Shown here: positions 47,835 to 57,369 of the stretch, piece after piece
Position numbering within the stretch: position 1 is the first letter of the stretch
Layout of the letters: each line of letters starts with the position of its first letter
Source: Lysobacterales bacterium PRO7
GTDB taxonomy: Bacteria > Pseudomonadota > Gammaproteobacteria > Xanthomonadales > Rhodanobacteraceae
Direction of reading: 5' to 3'
Assembly: GCA_021404785.1 (NCBI GenBank)
Contig: QWHH01000008.1
Location: forward strand, 62,001 to 126,000
DNA length: 64,000 bases
Program-made: the position numbers and the translations under genes
Notes under the pieces: model-generated
The model's input: only the letters and a program-made list of their open reading frames with translations
Told to the model about the DNA's origin: nothing
Database searches by the model: none

Positions 47835-48251
47835 ATGCGAAAATACTGGCACTGGGTGTTCACCTTGTTGTTCGTCTGGGCGCTGGCCTACGATCTCGCC
47901 GTGTGGGGCGCGGCCGCCGGGTTGCCGGATATAGGCGGCACCCTGCGTGCATCGGCACAGCGTCAAGCCTTGCTCGCGCACATCTACATGAGCGCCGGCG
48001 CCGAACTGGACGCCGCGTTGCCGATAATGGCGGACTGGGGCGAGCAACGCGCACAGACGGCGCTGGCACCGGGATTCGAGCGCATCAAGGAGGATCCGAT
48101 GGTGTCGATGGACCTGATTTTTTCCAATTCATGGAACAGTACCCACGTCATGCTCAAGTACATGTACTGGGCAGCGCCGCTGTTCGGAATCATCGCGCTG
48201 GTGCTGTGGTCGCGGCGGCCGCGGAAGGTCAGCTTGATGGGGCGGCGCTGA
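47835..48251 (+). CDS. Small inner-membrane protein, unknown
   Basis: A 138-residue protein with an N-terminal hydrophobic helix (F-T-L-L-F-V-W-A-L-A-Y, about 8-27), a soluble middle domain of about 75 residues, and a C-terminal helix (A-A-P-L-F-G-I-I-A-L-V-L-W) followed by basic residues. This topology would place the middle domain in the periplasm. GGGAG lies seven bases upstream of ATG 47835; an in-frame extension to 47745 has no such site. It is divergent from the REC/EAL gene. No family recognised. Confidence 0.65.
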   Translation: MRKYWHWVFTLLFVWALAYDLAVWGAAAGLPDIGGTLRASAQRQALLAHIYMSAGAELDAALPIMADWGEQRAQTALAPGFERIKEDPMVSMDLIFSNSWNSTHVMLKYMYWAAPLFGIIALVLWSRRPRKVSLMGRR

Positions 48252-48812
48252 AACACACGTTTGACTACGCCGACATCCTGAATGCCCCGAAATTTGTTTA
48301 CTTATATAAAAAAATAATAAGTATACAGTCCGCGTTGTTGCGTCGTGCCGCGCATTTTCGTTTGGAAATTGCGGACTGCTGCCCCGTCAGGAATCCATAT
48401 CCGTCGCGGTTTGCATGACTTCCGGCAGGGTGCCGCCGGCAAAATACCGTCGCTTCATGTTTATCCGTATGGATGTCCAAAGCATCAAGGTGCCGCGTGC
48501 AGACAATGTCCGGACGTTATTGCTGCTATGCAATAAATAAATATTAAAATCAGTAACTTAGCGGCATGTTTCTCTTGACCGGCGGTGCGACGGCTGTTAA
48601 TTTCCCGCCCGCCGTGGGGGTGGGGACTCGCCGCCAGGGCATTCTCGAAGGGTATCGCGGACGCCCCGGACAGCCGGAGCTTCCGCAACGGTGCGCGTGT
48701 CCCGGCTACTCGCAGGGCGGGCCCGCACCGGATCGGATTTCGAGGCGCGAAGGATCGCCGAGGCGCCGCGGCCAGTCGCGGGCATTCCATCAAACCGTAC
48801 GGGAGAGGTTTA
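48252..48812 (+). promoter_or_regulatory. 561-bp intergenic region: AT-rich islands, inverted repeat, putative promoter and long GC-rich leader
   Basis: No gene is supported here. An AT-rich patch holds the exact inverted repeat TACTTAT-N11-ATAAGTA (48299-48323). A second AT-rich patch provides TTGCTG (48520-48525) and TATTAA (48542-48547) at 16-bp spacing, a possible sigma-70 promoter. From there a leader of about 255 nt, very GC-rich and full of short complementary runs, leads to the secreted protein start at 48813. The leader could fold as a regulatory RNA, but I could not match it to a known riboswitch. Confidence 0.4.
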
Positions 48813-50891
48813 ATGAAACGTAATTTGGTGCACGCCGTCGTTGCCACAGCCCTTGTCGGGCTTTGCGGCAACGTCGCATTCGCGGCTCAAGGGGGCGGAT
48901 CGTCGGATTCCGGCAATCCGTACCATCCGGCCAATGGCCACGCCTATCGCCACGGCGTCATTCCGACCCGTGAGACGCTCAAGAACATGCATGCCTGGGA
49001 TGCAGCGCATCCTTCTACCCAGGCTGCCGCAGCCAGCAGCAATACCCTGTATTACCGCGGCGGCACGAGCAGCAGCAGTCAGGGCAATGTCGGCGTGATG
49101 ACCGGCATTACCAAAGTGTATCTGGTGTTTTACGGAAGCGGCTGGGGCACGCAGAGCACGAATTCGAACGGTGATGCCGTATTCTCGGGCGATCCGAATG
49201 GGGCCGCACAAGTCGCGCAGGAGATGTTCAAGGGCATCGGCACCGGCAGTGAGCTGTGGTCCGCCGACCTCACCCAGTGGTGCCAGGGAATTACCACGGG
49301 CGCCTCCAGTTGCCCGGCCGGCACGCCGGCGTCGAGCTTCGTTCCGTATCAAGCCGGCGGCATTCTCGCCGGCGTCTGGGAAGACACCAGTGCGACCACA
49401 CCTATCAATGCAACCGGCAAGCAATTGGCCCAGGAAGCGATAAAGGCCGCACAGCACTTCGGCAATACCACGGCGGCGTCCAATCGCAACGCCTACTACG
49501 TGATCATGTCGGCGCACGGCGACAATCCGGACAACTACCAGAGTCCGACCCAGGGCTATTGCGCGTGGCATGACTGGAACGGCGACAGCTCGCTCTCGGG
49601 CGGTGCAGTCAGTTCCTCGGTTGGCGATCTCGCGTTCAGCAACCAGCCGTACAACATGGACATGGGATCGAGTTGCGGCGTGGGCTTCGTCAACAGCCCG
49701 GGCACACTGGATGGCTGGACCATGACCCTTGGCCACGAGTGGCACGAGATGGCATCGGATCAGTTCCCGGCCGGCGGCTGGACCGCGAACAGCGGCTACG
49801 AGAACTCGGACGAATGCGCGTGGATCGCGGCCGGTTCGGCAGGCGGTGCGGCCAATGTCGTCATGGGTACGGGTACGTTCACCGAGCAGGCAAGCTGGTC
49901 GAACGACACCAACTCCTGCGCGATTTCGCACGCGATCGTCAGCCACGGCAGCACGGGCGGTACGCCGACGGCGAACTTCAGCTTCGTCACCAACGGCCTG
50001 ACCGCGAACTTCACCGACAGCTCCACCGATTCGGGCGGCACCATCGGCTCGCACTCGTGGACATTCGGCGATGGCGCTACCTCGACTGCGACCAATCCGA
50101 GCCACACCTATGCGGCCGCTGGCACCTACAGCGTGACCGAAACGGTCGCTGACAGTGTCAACACTTCCGCGACTAACTCCAAGACCGCATCGGTGAGCGT
50201 GACTGGTGGTGGCGGTGGTGGCGGCAACGTCCTGCAGAATGGCGTTGCGGTTACCGGCTTGTCCGCGGCTACCGGTGGTCAGTTGACCTACACGATGGTC
50301 GTGCCCGCAGGCGCCACCGGGTTGTCGTTCGCGATCTCCGGCGGCACGGGCGATGCGGACTTGTATGTCAAGTTCGGTTCCGCGCCGACGCTGTCGAGCT
50401 ATGACTGCCGTCCGTATATCACCGGCAACAACGAAACCTGCAACATCTCCAATGTGCAGGCCGGCACATACTACGTCATGCTCAACGGTTATGCGGCATT
50501 CAGTGGTGTCTCGCTGGTTGGCAGCTATACAGCCGGTGGTGGCGGTGGTGGTGGCGGCGGTTGCACGCCGAGCGGCACCGTGCTGTGCAGCGGCAGCACC
50601 GTGACCGGACTGGCCGCGACCAAAGGCAACTGGAGTTCAACCTACACGATCGTGATTCCGTCCGGTTCGACCAAGCTGACCGTGGCGATCTCTGGCAGTA
50701 CCGGCGATGCCGACCTGTACGTGCGCCAGGGCTCGGCACCGACCACGTCGAGCTACACCTGCCGTCCGTACCTGACCGGTGACAACGAAACCTGCACGAT
50801 CAGCTCGCCGACGGCCGGCGCCACGTACTACATTCGCGTGCGCGCTTATGCGACGTACTCGGGCGTGACGCTGAGCACCACAATTCAGTAG
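48813..50891 (+). CDS. Secreted putative peptidase with PKD and two PPC domains
   Basis: A 692-residue exported protein. The signal peptide ends near V-A-F-A-A-Q (25). The N-terminal domain (about 30-380) has G-H-E-W-H-E (307-312) followed by G-Y-E-N-S-D-E-C (328-335), which looks like a metal or catalytic centre but is not a canonical H-E-x-x-H. A PKD domain (about 384-462, W-T-F-G-D-G) follows. Two bacterial pre-peptidase C-terminal (PPC) domains (about 473-575 and 590-692) each contain G-D-A-D-L-Y-V and are separated by poly-Gly linkers. GGAGAGG precedes ATG 48813; the longer frame upstream is the leader. Confidence 0.82.
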   Translation: MKRNLVHAVVATALVGLCGNVAFAAQGGGSSDSGNPYHPANGHAYRHGVIPTRETLKNMHAWDAAHPSTQAAAASSNTLYYRGGTSSSSQGNVGVMTGITKVYLVFYGSGWGTQSTNSNGDAVFSGDPNGAAQVAQEMFKGIGTGSELWSADLTQWCQGITTGASSCPAGTPASSFVPYQAGGILAGVWEDTSATTPINATGKQLAQEAIKAAQHFGNTTAASNRNAYYVIMSAHGDNPDNYQSPTQGYCAWHDWNGDSSLSGGAVSSSVGDLAFSNQPYNMDMGSSCGVGFVNSPGTLDGWTMTLGHEWHEMASDQFPAGGWTANSGYENSDECAWIAAGSAGGAANVVMGTGTFTEQASWSNDTNSCAISHAIVSHGSTGGTPTANFSFVTNGLTANFTDSSTDSGGTIGSHSWTFGDGATSTATNPSHTYAAAGTYSVTETVADSVNTSATNSKTASVSVTGGGGGGGNVLQNGVAVTGLSAATGGQLTYTMVVPAGATGLSFAISGGTGDADLYVKFGSAPTLSSYDCRPYITGNNETCNISNVQAGTYYVMLNGYAAFSGVSLVGSYTAGGGGGGGGGCTPSGTVLCSGSTVTGLAATKGNWSSTYTIVIPSGSTKLTVAISGSTGDADLYVRQGSAPTTSSYTCRPYLTGDNETCTISSPTAGATYYIRVRAYATYSGVTLSTTIQ

Positions 50892-50947
50892 CGCCGATCG
50901 GGAAATCCCGCAACGGGTCGCGCAAGCGGCCCGCTGCGGAGACTCGA

Positions 50948-50972
50948 GGGCCGCGCGATGCGGCCCTTTTTT
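50948..50972 (+). terminator. Rho-independent terminator after the secreted peptidase gene
   Basis: The stem GGGCCGC (50948-50954) pairs with GCGGCCC (50960-50966) around a five-base loop, followed by six T residues (50967-50972). This is a textbook intrinsic terminator 57 bp after the stop codon at 50891. Its T-run reaches the stop codon of the convergent asparaginase gene. Confidence 0.93.
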
Positions 50973-51459
50973 ATGCGCCTTCGAAGCGGTTCGCGTCGCG
51001 GTTCTTGCGCACGCGCGCCGGATCCCACACGCGCCCGTTCATGGCGATGTAGACGCCATCGGGCAACGCCTGGATCGCACCGACCGCGCAGCCGATGTTG
51101 AACACGGCGTCCGAACCCTGGAAGCGCGCTGGATTCAGCGCACCGGTCAACACGATGACCTTGTCCGTGATGCCGGCAAGCGCACGCGCGGTCTCCACCA
51201 TCGTGTCGGTGCCGTGCGTGACCAGCACGTGCCGGTGTGGTTGCGCAGCAATCGTGCGCCGGACCAGGTCGCGGTCGGCGTCGTCCATGTGCAAGCTGTC
51301 CTTGCGCATCAGCGCGATCACCTCGAACTCGAAAGCGACGCCAAGTTGCTTCAGGATCTCGCCAATCTGCGGCGCACCGATCTGGTACGCAGACTTGTCG
51401 TCGAAGTAGATCTTGTCGATCGTGCCGCCGGTGGCGACGATAGTGAGATGTTGGAGCAT
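50971..51459 (-). CDS. Single-domain asparaginase-like protein
   Basis: A 162-residue protein covering only the N-terminal catalytic domain of L-asparaginases (normally about 330 aa). It retains the first active-site threonine in T-G-G-T-I-D-K, the T-D pair in H-G-T-D-T-M, and a lysine (V-R-K-N) near the position of the fourth catalytic residue. The C-terminal dimerisation domain is absent. It may form a different oligomer or act on another amide. GAGGAT before the ATG overlaps the upstream AidB-like stop region, suggesting cotranscription. Confidence 0.83.
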   Translation of the reverse strand: MLQHLTIVATGGTIDKIYFDDKSAYQIGAPQIGEILKQLGVAFEFEVIALMRKDSLHMDDADRDLVRRTIAAQPHRHVLVTHGTDTMVETARALAGITDKVIVLTGALNPARFQGSDAVFNIGCAVGAIQALPDGVYIAMNGRVWDPARVRKNRDANRFEGA

Positions 51460-51469
51460 GTCGCGATCC

Positions 51470-53140
51470 TCAGTAGCTGTCGCTGGCCAGCATGGTTGCG
51501 TCGCGCAATCCGTCGGGTTTCAGGCGCAACAGCCGGTGTTCGGCGAAGCGGCGCGCGGCGGCGCCCGGACGCGGGTCGTTCTCGGCGCGCAGCGCCCATT
51601 CCGCATGGCGCGCAAGCAGCGCAAGCGCGAACGTGCGCGCCAGGCCAAACGCAAGTTCACGGCCGCCGGCTTCCATGCGGTGGCGCTCGCCGGCGCTGGC
51701 CTTCTGCAACCATTCGGCGATCGCCGTTGCCGCCATGCGCACGGCGCGCGCGCAGGGTTCGAGCTCGCCTGCTTGCACTTGCGAGAGGATCGTGCGCTGC
51801 GCGCTGAGCAGCGGTTGCAGACCGCCGGCAGCGCGCAGGGCGCGCTGGAAATCCAGTGCCTGCACATTGCTTGCGCCTTCCCAAATCGGCCACACCTGCG
51901 CGTCGCGCAGCAGTTGCGGAATACCGCTATCCTCGAGGTAACCAACGCCGCCGATGCATTCGCAGGCTTCCGATGCGATCGCGACGGCAAGCTTGCCGGT
52001 CCACAATTTTGCCAGTGGGGTGAGCAGGCGCAGCAGGCTTTGCTGGCTCTCGTCGGCCTGTCCGCACTGCACGCGGCCGAGAAGTTCCGTCACGAAGAAC
52101 ACAAGGTGGAATGCCGCTTCGTATTCGGCCTGCATGCCGGCCAGAGTGTCCTGGAACAGCGCCTGTTCGGCCAACGGCTTGCCGAACACGATGCGGCGGT
52201 TGCCAAAGTCGCGCACCAGCGCGATGCAGCGGCGCATGGTCGCCAGCGCACCGACAGCGTTCCAGGTGCGTGTGATGTTGAGCATCGGTGCGATCTGGCG
52301 CACGCCGGATCTCGGCTCGCCGACGAGTTCGGCGGGCGCGCCGTCGAGATGGATTTCGGCGGTCGGCAGTTCACGCGTGCCGAGCTTGTCCTTGAGCCGG
52401 TCGATAGTGATGTTGCGCCAGCGTCCATCGGGTTTGCGCGGTTCGAGGTAAAACAGCGCAAGCGCGTCGGATCCCGCCGGCGCGCCGGCCGGACGCGCCA
52501 ATGCGAGCGCGGCTTGTGCATTGATCGCGGAAGTGAACCACTTGCGACCGTACAGTCGCCAGCGGCCGTTTTCCTCGCGTGCGACGGTTTCGGTCGGCGC
52601 GACATCCGAACCGCCGGCGTTTTCCGTCATCCATTGGCCGCAGATCCAGAACTGCTCCGGATCGCGACTGAGGAAATGCGGCAGTGCGCGATCGATCAGG
52701 CGTTGGTTGCCCGATGCCTTGAGCGCCGTAGCGGCGCCATCGGTCATCGCCAGCGGGCAGGTGTAGAACTCGCTGGCGCAGTGGAAAAGGTAGACCAGCG
52801 CGAACTGGTGCACGCGCGCGTGCGTGCCGTGCGTCGCCTCATGGCCGGCGGCGATGAGTCCGTGGCGTGCGGCCAGCGGCTGAGCGGCGATCCACGCCGG
52901 GGTCAATTCGATGCGGTCGACGCGTTCGCCCCAGACATCCCATTGCGTGAGTTTGGGTTCGCTGCGTTCGCGCGTGCGCGCCAGCGCCCATGCGTTGGCA
53001 GCGTATTCGCCCAGATCGGTCAGGTCCGGCTCGATCGCACCGAGCATCGTGCGCGGCAATACGCGGCGCAGGTACGAACGCAGCACGCGGTCGTCCAGGT
53101 ACTGGTTGCTCAACACCGGTGCGGCTTGCAGGAATGACAT
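51470..53140 (-). CDS. AidB-like acyl-CoA dehydrogenase
   Basis: A 556-residue flavoprotein of the acyl-CoA dehydrogenase superfamily. The N-terminal extension (L-S-N-Q-Y-L-D-D-R-V-L-R) and W-M-T-E-N-A-G-G-S-D-V (flavin region) fit AidB rather than beta-oxidation enzymes. C-E-C-I-G-G-V-G-Y-L-E-D and W-E-G-A-S-N-V-Q-A-L-D are the other family marks. E. coli AidB belongs to the adaptive response to alkylation and binds DNA; whether this one does is unknown. It precedes the asparaginase-like gene by 10 bp. Confidence 0.85.
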   Translation of the reverse strand: MSFLQAAPVLSNQYLDDRVLRSYLRRVLPRTMLGAIEPDLTDLGEYAANAWALARTRERSEPKLTQWDVWGERVDRIELTPAWIAAQPLAARHGLIAAGHEATHGTHARVHQFALVYLFHCASEFYTCPLAMTDGAATALKASGNQRLIDRALPHFLSRDPEQFWICGQWMTENAGGSDVAPTETVAREENGRWRLYGRKWFTSAINAQAALALARPAGAPAGSDALALFYLEPRKPDGRWRNITIDRLKDKLGTRELPTAEIHLDGAPAELVGEPRSGVRQIAPMLNITRTWNAVGALATMRRCIALVRDFGNRRIVFGKPLAEQALFQDTLAGMQAEYEAAFHLVFFVTELLGRVQCGQADESQQSLLRLLTPLAKLWTGKLAVAIASEACECIGGVGYLEDSGIPQLLRDAQVWPIWEGASNVQALDFQRALRAAGGLQPLLSAQRTILSQVQAGELEPCARAVRMAATAIAEWLQKASAGERHRMEAGGRELAFGLARTFALALLARHAEWALRAENDPRPGAAARRFAEHRLLRLKPDGLRDATMLASDSY

Positions 53141-53187
53141 GTGCAGATCTCCGCTGCGAAGGCTCGATTATACGCAGGCGGCGCGGG

Positions 53188-54158
<971 letters not shown>

Positions 54159-54232
54159 TTAAGTTTGCCAGATCGCGCAAGCATTTCGGCGCCGCCGCGG
54201 TCTGTTGAGCGGCGCTCACTGCGGAGAATCCG

Positions 54233-54691
54233 ATGAAAATCCTGTTCGCGTTGTTGCTTGTTGCCGTTGTCCCGGCTTTTGCCGCCGCCCCGAACCCGCA
54301 ATTGTCGGTCAAGACGCTCGATGGCAGCACGTTCGATCTGGCCGCGCACAAGGGCAAGTGGGTAATCGTCAACTACTGGGCGACGTGGTGTTCGCCGTGC
54401 CTGAAGGAGTTGCCGGACATTTCCGCCTTTGTTGCCGCACACAAGGACAAGGTCGCCGCGATCGGACTGGACTATGAAGACGCCGAGTCCACCGACATCG
54501 AGAAATTCCTCAAGACGCATCCGCTGAGTTATCCGGTATCGATTGTCGACATCGACAATCCGCCGCAGGATTTCGGCGCACCAAAAGGCTTGCCGAATAC
54601 CTATGTGATTGCGCCGGACGGGCATCTGGCCAAGATCTTCCTCGGCCCGTTGCAGGCGAAGGATCTGGCCGAAGCTACCGGACTGCGCTGA
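54233..54691 (+). CDS. Periplasmic TlpA/ResA-like thioredoxin
   Basis: A 152-residue exported thiol-disulfide protein. A signal peptide (F-A-L-L-L-V-A-V-V-P-A-F-A-A-A) precedes a thioredoxin fold with the redox motif W-C53-S-P-C56 and the cis-proline region K-G-L-P-N-T-Y-V-I. The C-S-P-C dipeptide and the P-x-L-K-E-L helix are common in TlpA-like reductases that serve cytochrome c or copper-centre assembly. Linkage to the distant cbb3 operon is speculative. It is convergent with moaB, 9 bp between stops. Confidence 0.88.
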   Translation: MKILFALLLVAVVPAFAAAPNPQLSVKTLDGSTFDLAAHKGKWVIVNYWATWCSPCLKELPDISAFVAAHKDKVAAIGLDYEDAESTDIEKFLKTHPLSYPVSIVDIDNPPQDFGAPKGLPNTYVIAPDGHLAKIFLGPLQAKDLAEATGLR

Positions 54692-54700
54692 GCCGCGCGT

Positions 54701-55222
54701 TCATGTCTCGCGCAAGCGTGGTTTCAATCCCGCCAGATTGCACGGGCTCGTGCGCGAGTCCAGTTGCTCGCGCAGCAGATTGACCCACGCGGTGCGGCAG
54801 GCCGAGGTCGAACCCGGCAGGCAGAACACGAAGGTCGCGTTGGCGAGCCCCGCGAAGGCGCGCGATTGCATGGTCGAGGTGCCGATTTCGGCGATGCTGA
54901 CCGCGCGAAAGGTTTCGCCGAAGCCGGGCATCTGCTTGTCGAGCAGGGGCATGATCGCCTCCGGCGTGGAATCGCGGCCGGTGAAGCCGGTGCCGCCAGT
55001 GACGAGCACGCCATCGATCGCCGGATCAGCGATCCAGGCTGCGACGATCGCGCGCACGAGATAGCGGTCGTCGCGCGCGATACGGCGTTCGTGCAGGCGG
55101 TGGCCGGCCGCGGTGAGCGAGGTACACAAATAATCGCCGGACGAGTCGTTTTCAGCCGTACGCGTGTCCGAAACCGTCAACACGCACAACGACAACGGCA
55201 CGAAATGTTCGCTGGCGCTCAT
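54701..55222 (-). CDS. moaB: MoaB/MogA-like molybdenum cofactor protein
   Basis: A 173-residue MPT-binding protein. It begins with L-S-L-C-V-L-T-V-S-D-T-R-T and has the characteristic G-V-L-V-T-G-G-T-G-F-T-G-R-D and F-C-L-P-G-S-T-S-A-C. MoaB and MogA adenylate molybdopterin. It overlaps the upstream glycosyltransferase gene by 4 bp but is functionally unrelated to it as far as can be told. No other mo-genes lie in the window. Confidence 0.9.
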   Translation of the reverse strand: MSASEHFVPLSLCVLTVSDTRTAENDSSGDYLCTSLTAAGHRLHERRIARDDRYLVRAIVAAWIADPAIDGVLVTGGTGFTGRDSTPEAIMPLLDKQMPGFGETFRAVSIAEIGTSTMQSRAFAGLANATFVFCLPGSTSACRTAWVNLLREQLDSRTSPCNLAGLKPRLRET

Positions 55223-57324
55223 GCGTGCACCTCGAAATCCTCGGGCGCCAGGCCCTGCTCGCTGCGCCGGAACATCGCTGTCAACGCAGCGGTGAAGTCG
55301 CGCGCATAGGCTTCCATGTCGAACAGGCCGGATTCATGGCGCGCGGCCGCGAGGCGGCTGCGCAAGGTGGCGAGCATCGGCGGGAACCGCGCCAATTGCA
55401 CGGCCTTGTCGATGTATTCCTGATCGGAAACGGCATTCATGCCTTCCATTCCCAGATGATGATTCAGGCTGCCGGCGACGCGCGAAGCGAACGTCTGGCC
55501 GGGCTGGGTGAGCACCGGGCATCCCGCCCACAGCGCGTCGCAGGCAGTGGTGTGCGCATTGTACGGATTGGTGTCGAGGAAAAGGTCGACGAGATGGTAG
55601 CGGGCCAGGTATTCGGCATGCGGCGCACGCAGCGCGAAGACGAGGCGGCGCGGATCGATGCCGGCCGCATGCGCGGCGCGGCGCAGGTGCTCGTCGGCGC
55701 CGCTGCCGGGCGGGCCGGCAAGCCGCCACAGCACGCTGTCCGGAGCGCCCTTGAGGATCTTCATCCAGCGTGCAAAACTGCGCAAAGTATACTTCCAGGT
55801 GAGGTTGAAGCAGGCGAACACGGTGCCCTTGTCGGGCAAACCGTACAGCACGCGCGCGGGAGCGTCGCCAACCGTGCGCGTGGTGTCGGATGGCTGGTAG
55901 CAACGCGGCAGCAGCACGATCTTTTCGCTGTAGTTCGCGCGCTGATCCGGCGGGATCAGGAAGCGGTCGGCGATCAGGTAGTCGCACCACGGCGCGCCGA
56001 GCGTGCCCGGGTAGGCCAGCCAGTTCACCTGCACCCGCGCCGGTCGCAGCGCGAACAGTTCGGGCCGCGAGCCTTCGCAGAAGCCGTCGAGGTCGACCAG
56101 GATGTCGGGCTGGTCTTCGCGCAATTTCAGCAGCATGCCGTCGAGCGAACGCGTTGAAACGTCGCGGAATTCACCAAACGCGGCGGTGATCCGGTTGCGC
56201 AACACACTGCCATCGTCGGGCGTGGTCGCATAGCCGATCGTTTGCAGTGCTTGTCCGCGCAGGCGTTCGATCAGTTCGACCGCCAGCAACGAGGTCGGAT
56301 GCTGGCCGAAACCGGACGAAACGAATCCCACCCGCAGCGGGCCTTCGCGGCGGCCATGCGGGCGTGGTCCGAGGCGTTGCTGCAGCGGTTCGACTTCCAG
56401 TTCGCATCGCGCGGCAAACGTGCGCGCGCAGGCCAGTTGCTGGGCCGGCGTGGTGTCTTCCACGAGCATCGAAAATGGCGTGATCCCCGCCGCACCGGAT
56501 TCGATGCCGGCAATCAGCCGCCGCGACAGCGGCGGCAGCGCGCGCCAGTCGCACAGTCGCCGGTGCACGAAAGCGAGCTGCGACAACGCCGGCCAATATT
56601 CGGGAACCAGCGCCAGGCACGCCTCGAACGCGCGCACCGCCGCTGCGAATCGGCCTTCGCGTTCAAGGCCGATCGCGAGCTGGTACTGGTATTGGGCATT
56701 GCCCGGCGCCAGCCGTGCCGCCTCGCTCCAGGCCGCCACCGCGCCGGGCTTGCGCGCGCCATCGAGTACATTGCCGAGCACGAAATGCGCATCCGCCCAG
56801 TACGGCGCCAACTGCACCGCGCGCTGCGCGCTGGTTTCGGCGCGAACGAGCTGGCGCACGGCCAGCAACGACGCGGCCTGGTTGATCCAGGCACGCGCGT
56901 AGTCCGGGCGCTGCGTGATCGCCTTGGCGAAACAATCGGCGGCGCCAAAATAGTCGCCGCGCGCGTCGAGCAGGCTGCCGAGGTTGTTCAATGCGCCGGC
57001 ATGATGCGGCGACAAGGTCAACGCGTGGCGCAAGGCGCGCTCGGCCTCGCCGAAATTGCGCTGCGCGGTATGCAGGCTGGCGAGGTTGCACCAGTTCTCC
57101 ACGGCCGCCGGCGCCAGCTTCAGGGCCTGGTCCAGGGCATGGCGCGAGACCTCGAAATCGCCCTGCTGCAACGCGCAGATGCCGGACAGCCGCCACAGTT
57201 CGGCCTGGTCGGGGTAACGGCGCAACAAGGTTTCCGCACGCACGCGCGCCGCGCCGAGATCGCCCTGCGAGAGCAGGTCGATCAATTCCGTCAAGCCCTG
57301 ACTGAGTGCGGGGTCGAAGCTCAT
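55219..57324 (-). CDS. TPR-containing O-GlcNAc-transferase (SPINDLY/OGT, GT41)-like protein
   Basis: A 701-residue protein. About six TPR units cover residues 8-245 (N-L-A-S-L-H-T, A-L-N-N-L-G-S-L-L-D). A GT41 domain then runs from about 325 to 690. The catalytic-region histidine H342 (G-Q-H-P-T-S) and donor-binding lysine K511 (F-N-L-T-W-K) are present. So are L-A-Y-P-G-T-L-G-A-P and A-C-D-A-L-W-A-G-C-P-V-L-T. Structural work on Xanthomonas campestris OGT covers this family. Target proteins are unknown. The ATG at 57324 has GGAG upstream; residues before it are dropped. Confidence 0.88.
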   Translation of the reverse strand: MSFDPALSQGLTELIDLLSQGDLGAARVRAETLLRRYPDQAELWRLSGICALQQGDFEVSRHALDQALKLAPAAVENWCNLASLHTAQRNFGEAERALRHALTLSPHHAGALNNLGSLLDARGDYFGAADCFAKAITQRPDYARAWINQAASLLAVRQLVRAETSAQRAVQLAPYWADAHFVLGNVLDGARKPGAVAAWSEAARLAPGNAQYQYQLAIGLEREGRFAAAVRAFEACLALVPEYWPALSQLAFVHRRLCDWRALPPLSRRLIAGIESGAAGITPFSMLVEDTTPAQQLACARTFAARCELEVEPLQQRLGPRPHGRREGPLRVGFVSSGFGQHPTSLLAVELIERLRGQALQTIGYATTPDDGSVLRNRITAAFGEFRDVSTRSLDGMLLKLREDQPDILVDLDGFCEGSRPELFALRPARVQVNWLAYPGTLGAPWCDYLIADRFLIPPDQRANYSEKIVLLPRCYQPSDTTRTVGDAPARVLYGLPDKGTVFACFNLTWKYTLRSFARWMKILKGAPDSVLWRLAGPPGSGADEHLRRAAHAAGIDPRRLVFALRAPHAEYLARYHLVDLFLDTNPYNAHTTACDALWAGCPVLTQPGQTFASRVAGSLNHHLGMEGMNAVSDQEYIDKAVQLARFPPMLATLRSRLAAARHESGLFDMEAYARDFTAALTAMFRRSEQGLAPEDFEVHA

Positions 57325-57369
57325 TGCGCGCTCCGAAGCGGGATGCGCATGTTGCCACAAAGCGCAGGT

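Noticed and set aside
48299-48323. AT-rich inverted repeat as a replication origin or att site
   Set aside because: No dnaA, iterons, DnaA-box cluster or integrase nearby. A regulatory site is the simpler reading.
48590-48812. c-di-GMP-I (GEMM) riboswitch in the leader of the secreted peptidase
   Set aside because: A stretch with CAGGGCA, CGAA, GGACGC and GCCGGAGC in order recalls GEMM, but the essential GCAAACC and GGGACGCAAAGCC cores are absent. An Infernal search with the Rfam GEMM models would settle it.
48585-48812. N-terminal extension of the secreted peptidase upstream of 48813
   Set aside because: The extension is rich in Arg/Gly/Pro, hides a good signal peptide, and GGAGAGG lies correctly before ATG 48813.
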